From positions 364-23,118 of the forward strand of contig JAIPMN010032508.1 of assembly GCA_020650975.1 (NCBI GenBank): a DNA stretch of 22,755 bases, in the 5' to 3' direction. This stretch comes from Apostichopus californicus. Taxonomy: Eukaryota > Echinodermata > Holothuroidea > Aspidochirotida > Stichopodidae. The position numbers and the translations under genes were made by a program. This document shows positions 10,311 through 20,900 of the stretch, in pieces. Position 1 is the first letter of the stretch, and each line of letters starts with the position of its first letter. The notes below the pieces were generated by a model. That model had not been told where the DNA came from, searched no databases, and saw only the letters and a list, made by a program, of their open reading frames with translations.

Positions 10311-13067
10311 CCTAGGTAATAAAATTTTGCAAGCTCAAAGAAGAAAATTGCCAATTTCTCACATTGCATGTTCTGTGAGTTGCAACGCGATTGTGCAATG
10401 GAAAATAAAGCTGTAGTCATATTACATACATATTCACCTTGATGGTACATTGAGGTGTTGATCACAACACCAAAATACGCCATGTATGTAACACTGAGCA
10501 GATGTAAGCCTAGAAATCTAGAATTATCTCTAGGTTAGATTAGAAGCTTAATTAAAGGCGTAAACTTATGTGACTCATACTCTATTGTAAGTCATTAGGA
10601 AGAGGTTTCTGCATACCATGAACAAATACTGAGAAAGTTAATGCCTGCACAAGGTTTCAGATATTGGCTTCAATTAACTCTACCATGGACAGTTTCTACA
10701 AGGTAGAATATGTTCTCCCAATACAAAGTGCAACAAAGCACTAAATGTAGAATCTGGTTTTACTCTAAATTCAAATGAGCTTTGACCCACTTCCGAAAAT
10801 TTTCCTTTATACTCATCATAATATGAGGATCAAGTTAAACAAATCTTTACTGCAGAAGTTTGTAGTCTGAGAGGTTTCCAGTCTGACCTCTCTAGGCATG
10901 GGATGACATTTGACCTAAGACAGACCTGACATTATTTTCACTGGGACCCCTTTTCCACTCATTTTCCTTGCATATATTATGCAAATGAGAATCATACAAT
11001 TCTTTAACCCTTAGTTTCCTGGGCACCTCTATAATTTCCTGGCCCCCCTTTATTGACCCTGGGGCTGTAATCTCCTGACCTTCTTCTCGTTGGCCCTGTT
11101 GCCCTCTTCCCCCAAAAAAAAATTGAAGAAAGGAAACAGGAAACACTGTAAAGAGCAAAGATACAAGGAAAGTACTTAAAATTTCTCAACATTTATTCTT
11201 CTATTGACAATATCTGAAAAATTTCAGGAAAAATTTGTTTGCATAAAATGATAATCCTAGTATAAAAGTTTTCCTACAATATTAGAAAACATATCAATAA
11301 CTACAATGTATGTTAAAAGTTCAAATATAGATAGAGAGTGAAACCTATGCAATAATTATGAATTAAAAAAAAATCAAAAACATGAAGCTTAAATTACCAT
11401 AGAAAACAGGATAGAAATATTCAGCCCTGAATGTGCCAAATGAAAACAAGAATTGTTTACATAACCCCCTAAAAGTTGGGACAAGATTTGCAAACATGAT
11501 GGATTAACCTATAAGCTTATAACATCATCATGATCAGTAGTATTATCAACATTCTACAAATTTATTGCTGTAAAAATGTTTTAACCATTTATATTTTAAG
11601 CCTAACACTGAATTGATACAAGAAATATTAGATATTAAAATAAAGATCAGTAAAAGCTCCAAAACACTTGATATTGAATAGATGGTTTTTGTAGAGGTGA
11701 CCCAGAAAATCTACACATGTTGCATAGTTTGCAAAATGTTGCCTTAAATCTCCTAGATGTACTAACAATTCTAACAGCGTTGCTAAGTGTTCTCTATATG
11801 TTGCATAGCATTTTGCATGCTGCCTAGAAACCCTTAGAGATGTATTTATTTCTATAGATGTTACATAGTGTCATCTATATGTTACATAGTGTTCTCTATA
11901 TAGAAAACCTTAGTTGTACATAATTCTGTAGATGATATAGTGTTTTCTATATGTTAAATAGCATTCTGCATAGAATCCCATTTATGTATAATTCTATAGA
12001 TGTTGATAGTGTTATCTATACATTATATGCACCACAATTTACTCCTTCCATCCCCCTCTCTCCCCAAAACCAAAGGTTCCACGCCCCCCTCCCCCCTCCA
12101 AAAAGAAAGGTATACCAAATGTACCCTTTGGTTACTACAGTTAAACAAATTTAGCCTCAAGTATCAAAAGTCTCACCTATTATCTGTTCTATTTATGATG
12201 TTATATTTAAAAATGCAATATGCCCATTTTTTTTCCAGATGGAAAATCATTTTCATTTAACTGCAAAATGCTTCGATGCTTAAATTCTACTTATTTAGAA
12301 ACGACCAACAACAACAACAACATAACATCTATGAATCTACTCATTTGCATGGTAGCTACTGAAATGCATCCTGTGGACAGACATACCAGCAATTCAAGAT
12401 ACCTTTTTGCCCAAACTTGATTGTTCTAATTAAATATTCTAATTACGATAATTTCCATTCAGATATCAAACATAAGGCATCACCAGTATTGGTCCATCTT
12501 TTCAACAAGTCTCTCTCCTTTCAACAGACGATTAGATATCATTGATCCTAACTCAAATGATTTAGCTGATACTCTAACCCTACATATGTGACATAAAAAA
12601 ATATTTGCATATCTCTAAGACAAAGAAAGGAAAACATTGTAACACTTTTATTTTGGTAAAACTTATTGATAAATTTTGGATGCATAGATAGAAGAACCCA
12701 CCACTCTGAAAGGGCTTCAAGAATAAATACGTCTCTTAGCAGTTCGACCTTCAAACTTAGCTTAAAGACTTAACCAGTTACAATACATATCAGTGAGCAT
12801 GAGAAAATCATGCTCATAACAAAGTTTAACGATTACTGTAAAATATCTTGAGAAGACATTTTTTTTAAAGATTACTGTAAGATTTTTTCCCTGGGCAAGA
12901 GATAAGGCCACCTACGTGGTTATGATATGGACCGAAAGGTATCTGTCTCTGTGACTTGACTCGTTTCTTGTCATGACATTGTAGGAGGGGAGAATAGAAA
13001 AGCATTTCATCATAAATAACAGCACACTTCTTTCCTCTGCAAAAATACACCTTCGTTAAGGCACTAA
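10311..13067. other. Intergenic region without recognisable genes
   Basis: Open frames on both strands are short and unlike protein. It contains a hairpin around 10870-10893 (GAGAGGT/ACCTCTC), a G-rich degenerate stretch on the minus strand near 11020-11115 with repeated CCAGGAAATTA-like units, the decaying tandem repeat at 11710-12014, C-rich tracts at 12050-12102, and a (CAA)n run near 12308-12323. Confidence 0.5.
11710..12020. repeat. Degenerate tandem repeat, about four units of 83 to 69 bases
   Basis: Units begin with TCTA(TATG/CACATG)TTRCATAG and start at 11710, 11793, 11874 and 11946, with a fragment at 12015. Each holds a CTTA/CCTAG-type middle, a CTATAGATG-like element and a final GATAGTG/CATAGTG. 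Unit length falls from left to right (83, 81, 72, 69). Confidence 0.7.
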
Positions 13068-13087
13068 ATAAATAAAACTTTATTTAT
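13068..13087. terminator. Inverted repeat with AATAAA on both strands (candidate poly(A) signal)
   Basis: ATAAATAAA at 13068-13076 and TTTATTTAT at 13079-13087 are exact complements separated by AC. On the minus strand the AATAAA at 13084-13079 is the first canonical poly(A) hexamer I found downstream of the collagen stop, implying a 3' UTR of about 1.8 kb. Use as a signal is inferred. Confidence 0.4.
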
Positions 13088-14842
13088 GAATATTTATGAA
13101 GATATATACAACTGTACTGAATATTCAGTACATATTTACAAAAACCTATTAAAATAAAAACAGAACCTTTTTTCCTTGGAGCATTTATGCAGCAAATATT
13201 CTTTTTGACTCTTATATGAAACATACACACACATCTCTTCCTATACATGATATCAATGCAACTTTGTAAAAAGCAAGAAATGTCATAAATATCTACCTTC
13301 GATTTTTCCGATTAGCCAACAGTGTTTTTTACTACGAGAAGGTTAGGGTTACAAACAGTCTTAATTTGAAGAAACCACCACGATAATAGCACCTTGTTCA
13401 CAGAGCTCAATAGTACTTTCAATCTTTCGCTAACATTGCAATTAGATTCATCTAAATGTCACTATTCCCATTAGTTTTAGTTTGGTCTCCAGCCATTTCC
13501 ATTGTGTTCCGTTAAAGTCCATTTTACAGCTGTACTTTGACCCAGGTTTTGTGTGCACAGTTCACTTAGACCTTGAGCAGCTCATGTTTGGTCTAGTCAT
13601 ATCAACTATTTAAACTTTAAAAAGTTTTTAACTTCAATGTTCCACATTTCTTGCTGTCATTTTTACTCATGATGATAAAGCTTGTGACTAAAATTCAACT
13701 GTCATGGTGACCTGGATTCACCAGGAAACTTTGCCAAACTGTTTACATTATTTACCAAAATTACTGGATAGCAATTAGTTATAGTTCATATGATTCCACT
13801 GTGACACGTGAGAGACCTTTCTAGAACAATGAAATTTGTATCAAAATTCCACTTGTAATTTCATTTCAACACATACATGTTGTTATATTATGGTTTTATG
13901 GTTGATAAGAATGATACAAGTTTAAATCATCTACTTCACTTCCATGTCTTTTTCCATATTGACTTTGACCACAACTGTACAGAAATCTTACAGATACTTT
14001 ACAGGCTCTCGTCCAAAGATTCTAATCCAGCAAACTTCAAAGATTAGAGAGTTTTGAAGCCAAAATGATCAAAATTCAATTCTCTTTGGTAAATTAGATT
14101 TTTTGTTGGTTTGTATATATTCACAATGTCTTTTGAAATTATATCTACATATTTCTTTGCCTATACAAAAATACATACCAAAAAAAACTAACAGTAAGGG
14201 ACGACTAATACACTTCAAGCATTCTTATGAATGTTAATAGCTACAAGACTTGGTTATTGGGTTCCAAGAATGAGTTCCTCTCTACGCATGAACCCAGTTT
14301 CAAAAAAGGACAAAATACTCTAGTTTCTCTGTCCGACAGATGTTGACGCATGATTTTTACAGGTCCGTCCCTCCGTTTCTTTTTACCATCCATCCACATC
14401 TATTCAACAACACTGATCCTACTTTGTTACAGGTCCAGCTTTTACTAAGAAGCTAACGTCCAATCTTCATCATTGTTTTCCTTTTTTCTGCATCAAAGTT
14501 TCTATATTTCCTGCATACTGACAGCTGAACTACCTTCCCATGGTTTGCCTCTATATAAAAAAATTTCAGTCGTAGTTTATAATCCGGGTCACTCCTCTGT
14601 CTTGATGCACCGGCATGTTCTCGACACCCGTCCGTCCTGCTCTTTGGAGACTTTTTCTGCATCAGGTCAAACACCCTCCACATAACATATCAAGATAGAA
14701 TCAAACATCTCCATCTGTACTTCATCTCATCTCATCCCGAGATTCAGCCATTGGTGCAAGTTTATCTTAAGGAGTGGGTAATCTTCGTCCCCAACAACAC
14801 GGTCCGACGCGGTTTCACTGAATACTGCACATTTCTCTTTGT
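13088..14842 (-). other. Putative 3' UTR of the transmembrane collagen gene
   Basis: Non-coding stretch between the collagen stop (14843) and the candidate poly(A) signal near 13080. No convincing open frame on either strand, and no other canonical minus-strand AATAAA was seen. The extent is inferred. Confidence 0.35.
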
Positions 14843-14905
14843 TCATATATTGTTCTTTTTGGTGTATGATGGGAAGCACCCCGGTAAAGGTAGCCCATCT
14901 GGTCC
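14843..14905 (-). CDS. Collagen last exon (C-terminus)
   Basis: Acceptor tttacccctcag|GGACC. Encodes [20 protein letters not shown] and [13 protein letters not shown] continues the MACIT C-terminal signature. The acceptor is also the first element of the minisatellite that follows on the plus strand. Confidence 0.85.
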   Translation of the reverse strand, partial: GPDGLPLPGCFPSYTKKNNI

Positions 14906-17900
14906 CTGAGGGGTAAAGGAAGATATGTAAAGAGTAAAATGCAGAAACAACTGTCTGAGTCTCTGAGGGGTAAAGGAAAATATGTAAAGAGTAAAATGCA
15001 GAAACAACTGTCTGAGTCCCTGAGGGGTAATGGAAGATAGGTAAAGAGTAAAATGCAGAAACAACTGTCTGAGTCCCTGAGGGGTAAAGGAAGATACGTC
15101 AAGAGTAAAATGCAGAACAACTGTCTGAGTCCCTGAGGGGTAAAGGAAGATAGGTAAGAGTAAGATGCAGAAACAACTGTCTGAGTCCCTGAGGGGTAAA
15201 GAAAGATACGCCAAGAGTAAAATGCAGAACAACTGTCTGAGTCCCTGAGGGGTAAAGGAAGATAGGTAAGAGTAAGATGCAGAAACAACTGTCTGAGTCC
15301 CTGAGGGGTAAAGGAAGATACGTCAAGAGTAAAATACAGAACAACTGTCTGAGTCTCTGAGGGGTAAAGGAAGATAGTTAAAGAGTAAAATGCAGAAAAA
15401 GCTGTCTGTCATCTTAGTTTGTTTCTTCAGGTCATTTTATTTTGATATCTTTTGTGTGTATTAACAGGAACACACAATTTATCTTTCATATGGTTTACAT
15501 AATCAAGTATGTGTAGGAAAAGCAAATAAATGAAAAGAAACGAACATCTACTGAACTTTATAAAAGATTAATTTGATAATAACTTTTGTTAGTCTGACTG
15601 GGTCAGACTACAGGGAGCCTCAACCCAGCATATAATGAAGTCAATTGAAAAAAAGACCTACATCGTATTACAATTGGAAGAGGCTCATCTCTAAAATATA
15701 TCTGAAAACGTCCTTTACAAATCTTTGACAGCTACTGATGTATTCATTACAGACCAGGAACATGGCTGACACCTTCATAATAGTTTACAATAGCTCAATC
15801 TTTGCTGAGGATACCAAGAAACAGACAGAGGGCATTTCAAAAGTAGACCCTATGATTTTGACTCACCACAGGACAAGGGGCATCTAATCCTGGAATACCT
15901 TGTTCTCCTGGTGCTCCCTTCTTGCCTCTCTTTCCTCTTATGCCCAAATCTCCCTAATCAAGGAAAAATGAAGCAAATCAAGATTGATGGTTTGATAAAA
16001 ACTTTAAATTTTCACATCAATAAAATATGCAGTAAGTCTTTTTTTTCCCCCCAGCTTTTCAAACTAAGACAAGTTAGGAAGATGCTCTCTGAGGCTAATG
16101 CCGATAAAACTCTTAAGCATGCTTTTGTTACTAGTAATCTTTGATTATTATAATGCTTTATTGTACGGTGTCTTATTAATAGATTAAAATGGGTTCAAAA
16201 CGCTGCTGCTAGACTGGTTACTCTTAATCCTAAATATTGTCATATTTTACCCAGTTTTAATGAATCTCCACTGGTTACCAGCTTATAGAATACCTTTGTT
16301 AGTGATTCTCTTAGCCTATAAGGCCCTCCATGACATGACCCCTGATGACCTATTCTTCCTAGTTTGTTACGAGGGAGGAAGTCAACCACAAAACTTTGCT
16401 CCAATTCTGGTAACATTCTTGTAGTCCCTCGTTTTTTGGACCACGATTGGGAGCCAGTTTTTTCTGTCGCTGGTCCCCGCCTGTGGAATTCTTTTCCTAC
16501 TGATTTCAAATGTGCTCCTCGATTGGTCTTTTCAAATTGAAACTTTTTAAACAAGCTTTTGATGTCTAATCTGTGTTTTTTTTTTGGTATCTTTTATGTG
16601 TTTTATTCACTTTGCTTCTATTTATCCTTACTTTTATTGTACATCGCAACAGATTTTTTTTTATAGTTTTTGCATTTTATAAATTCTGTTATTATTATTA
16701 TTATTTATATCTTCCCACAACTTGTTTCCTAAGTTATGAAGGGAGACAATTACACAACAAAGCTGCATATTAAAAATATGCAAATATTTTCAAATGTTAG
16801 CATTGATGTCCCTCTTACAGAACAATCTTGAGATTAGTATGTAATATTAGCTTTGCACTTGTATCCTTTACTTCATTTGGTTTGAATTTTTAGGCAAACA
16901 TCACAAAGTATGAGAAATGGTTCTCACTGACCAGACCATCAAAATGTCTACAGTGGTGAGCAACATTAGCTGTCTGCACTGAAGTTATGACAACTTATGC
17001 AAGCTCTATAAATAAATATATTGGGGATTGTTTTGCAATTTGCACACAACTTAACCCCAGGCTTAAGACAAATTAACTGTTGTGTTATTGCATAGTATGA
17101 TGCACCAGGGTGGACAGGGGTTGGGCAGGTGGTGGAAGGTTGGATGAGAGGGGGGGGTGGGTATATGTAATTTCTATAATATTCAATAATGTATGGTTCA
17201 TGGATAAAACATTTGATTCCAGCAGAGTTTGTAAAAAGGTCATTGTAATTTGCGACCAATCGGAAGTAATTCTTCTGCTAGATCTTGACACAACTCGGCT
17301 CATTGCTTTGAAATATACATTTGACTTGACTCGCATACTAACCAACATAGCTGTGCAAAGAGAACACGGGTGTACTCTGAATGCCATAAAATGGCCCGAA
17401 CCAGATTAAGAGATTGGTAGATTTTACTACCATTTCGGTGGGAGCAAATGCCAAAATGTCAGTTGTGCTATCTAAACGACCAGTTATATCTTGTTTTATA
17501 TATATATATATATATATAGGTAAACAAAATGTGTTACCATACAATGGTCAGAAGCATTTTGATTGCCTTTACTACAGGAATTAGAACTACAGTCTAATGG
17601 TACCCACCTGTTCGCCTTTCACCCCTGGTTCCCCGTCCTCTCCCTGGAAAAAAATCAGACAACCCACAAACAAGAATTAATAATAAGATTGACCAGTACA
17701 GTAGGTCTTAGAACAGAAGCTACTTGTATCGTTAATGTAATGCATATCTAATCAATGCTGTTGATAAATACACAAAGGATGATCCAATTATGAAATTACA
17801 CAGATTACTTACAACCACTGCTTGAAATTAAGGACAACAACACTCATAATTTGCAGTATCTTATCTGGCTAGATAAAATTATTTTTCAGATCAAACATTT

Positions 17901-20900
17901 CAAATATTTAAAAAGGAGAGAGGCTACCAACTACCAACATGGCCTTTCAATTCAGAATATGATCCTTCTGGATGCAAATAATGCCTTCAACATTATAAAA
18001 CTCTTTATTAAAACATATCTTGATGTAGGAATTATCTTGCTACTATGTACCTTAATCCCTGGAGTACCATCAAAACCAGGTTTTCCATTTCTTCCTGGTT
18101 CACCAGCAATCCCTTGGGGGCCAGGTGATCCAACATGACCCATGTCACCCTGGAAATAAAAGAGTTAATCCAATGTATCCTCATTTTTTGTTACCTAGAC
18201 AACATTCAAAATACCCAACACTCCCGTTCATAAATTCACAATACAGAATTAATTTCATTTCTCAAATCTGCTTTTGTACATTACCTTAGAACAATTGATT
18301 AAGTTTTGTTTTCTAAATAACTTTTAATCGCCGATAGATATGAATGTAAAATAGGAATAAAGAACAACAAGACAAACTAAAGGTTAGAGAGAGAGGGAGA
18401 AGGATAAATTGAGAACTTACTTGGTCTCCCTTTTCTCCTTGAAGCCCATCTAGACCGTTAGCACCAGACGTCCCCTTTAAATAAAACAAGTGGAAAACAT
18501 ACACATCCAACAATGTTGCAACTTTTATCAACAGGTACAAATTAGAGGCGAGAACAGAGAAAATCAGCAGCAGAAATCTGTCTACGAAATTATATATATT
18601 AAAAAGATTGAAAATAATACAATATTACAAGTAATTCTCTCATGGAGTTAATAGCTACAACAGTTGACAGCATTTGCAGCTTAAATTCTCTTCTCATCAG
18701 ATTTGCTTCAACAGTTGCTATATAGTTTTTGTGTGTTAATTTTCAGCTAAACAATCTTGAGAGAAAATTAAAAAAGTAAGAAAGAAAAAAAGCACTCAGT
18801 GGTGTCCTTACTTGAATACACTCACTAAGTCTAGTTTTTTTTGCATATAAGAATCTAGGCTGACAACCATTATTGACATTAACTATTGAAAATAAACTAC
18901 GAGGTAATAATACATTTTTGGAAAAAAAAAAAAATTGCAAGCCGTCGTTGAGAACATTGCCAAAGTACTGAAATTGGTGAGAACTTGACAAAGTCTATGA
19001 AATGTACCAGCTGGTCGAAGGAGCTTACACACCTGTTCTCCTTGATGTCCTTGCTGACCGGTGAGACCTGGGTTTCCCTTTGGACCTACTTGACCAGTTT
19101 GCCCTTGTAAGCCTTGTTCTCCAGTGTCACCCTAGAGAGACAATAACATCAATGGAAATAAGAAACAATTCATTTGTTTACAAGCCTGCTAAAAAAAAGA
19201 GTAGGAATTATGCACAACAAAAAGGCTATGAGTATTAGGGTAAGAGGTTAAGAGAAACAACACTAGCCTTCAACACATATATGCAGAGGGGAAGCTAAGC
19301 TGATAGCAATACAAATTTTTACAGGTTTCAATACAAGGTAACGTGGATGCTCTCTGCTTTCTGTTCCGATTTGAACCGGTTCCCTTCTTATTACAAACTG
19401 TCTGCACTGCTACTTGTACAGAACATGGCTCAAATTACTTCAGTGAGTCACAGCAGGAGCAGAAAAATGTGGTTATGAAATACAATCGGAAAGTTTAAAG
19501 GCACTGTATCATGATGGCGTAAAGCAAAAGGCTAAATATGCCAAAATGATCACAACATCTCAAATATTTAGACGATATCCAAAATTTTTGTGGCACATCT
19601 CCTGTTCCTAAGTTTTCACGTTGTTATAAATGGAGCAAAGAAAGCATCACTGATTGTTTTGTGTCATGAAGGGATGCTTCATTTTTTCACCTTTAAAGTT
19701 ACCCTCAATCAGGAGTGAGAAAATATGCAAACAAAGTTTCAATAACGTACAGATTTTGGATACTCTGCTGTTACCTTTTTGCCGATTCCGATAGGACCTA
19801 TTTCGCCTTTCGTACCCTTTTCTCCCTGTGGACCGGATGGTCCAGGCGTGCCATCTCTTCCAGGCTCACCCTAAAAAAACCAAGAAAAGAAGAAGAAAGA
19901 AAAAGTTTAAAAACCCTGTGACAACATTAACATGAAGCAGAATATTAATCCTTTTATATCACCTTAAGACAATTTAAATCACATCTAAGAGTAAGTAAGA
20001 AATAAAAACTTAAAATTGTTTGTTTAAATAAGAAGAAATCACAACGGATGATGAAAGCTGAAAATAGTTTTATAGTGACAGCCATGTTTGGAAGTCAGTG
20101 TGGCCAGTCTTCGATTAGAGCATTAACTGGTGCAGGATTTGTGATCCAACTGGAAGCACTTGGGTCTTGAAACAAGCCGTGCATTCAGCGCCTTAGAACA
20201 AAACTAGCCTCTCTTGAGAACAAGAGGAAATCAACATTGTCTACGGTTCCTCAACCTCGTGGTTCCTCGGACCCCAGCTGTGATCCAGTTCTGAGCTGGT
20301 ATTCCCGAAGGCCAACAGTGTCCTGCGTCAAGCAGGGTACCCTGCCTGACAAGCAGAGGGTTTATGATCGACTAGGCTATAACCTGTGGCTGGGAGCATA
20401 GTTATTGAGAATGGTAGAAGGGGGACAGGGGAAGGGGAGGGGGAGGGGAAGAAAAGAACAACAAATAGCAATCCATACAATGCGATATCTATACTTTTAC
20501 TTACTTTTAGACCTGGGATCTCGTCCAGTGACTACAGAGAAAGGAACAAAGCATTATTTTAGTAGAAATATCAATACACAAATATCTCGTGGAATGAATA
20601 GAATTTGAGACAGCAACGAGGAAACAAATTTATCAACAAACTAAAGCAAATTGAAATTATGGATGTCACAAAAAAATTGTATCATAACGCCCTCCAAACG
20701 TTATGCACCGACTATATATTACAACTATGGATACTTACTTCCCAATATTTCTTGCTACGTAAAAGATACGGGTTGCGTCTATACATCTTCTAGGTAATGT
20801 CATAATCATGCAATATTGGACTCCTATCATTCAAACAAAGCTATCTCCATGGTTACAATCATTTAACTAAACTCAAACTATCAGTTTATAAGCTGTTTTT

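Noticed and set aside
10892..11192. Glycine-rich minus-strand frames resembling collagen
   Set aside because: Gly is not at every third position. The pattern comes from a G-rich degenerate DNA repeat with CCAGGAAATTA-like units.
13340..13351. Telomere-like GGTTAGGGTT
   Set aside because: A single occurrence with no tandem array.
14815..15344. Long overlapping minus-strand open frames encoding 19-residue-type repeats
   Set aside because: They are read-through of the 56/57-base minisatellite. Only the last 20 codons in one frame belong to a gene; the rest is intronic unless decoy acceptors are used.
14904..15408. CRISPR-like periodic array
   Set aside because: Units are contiguous and similar over their full length with no unique spacers, and the genome is an animal's. 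It is a minisatellite.
16240..16554. Minus-strand 104-codon open frame
   Set aside because: It is antisense to recognisable non-LTR retrotransposon protein remnants on the plus strand, and its own sequence matches nothing.
16920..16970. Additional collagen exon on the minus strand near a GTGAG donor
   Set aside because: The sequence before the donor has no Gly-X-Y pattern, and the possible acceptors give lengths that are not multiples of nine or put stops in frame.
17085..17544. Overlapping open frames of about 60-100 codons on both strands
   Set aside because: Low-complexity, mutually overlapping frames with no splice context or protein-like features, lying within a collagen intron.
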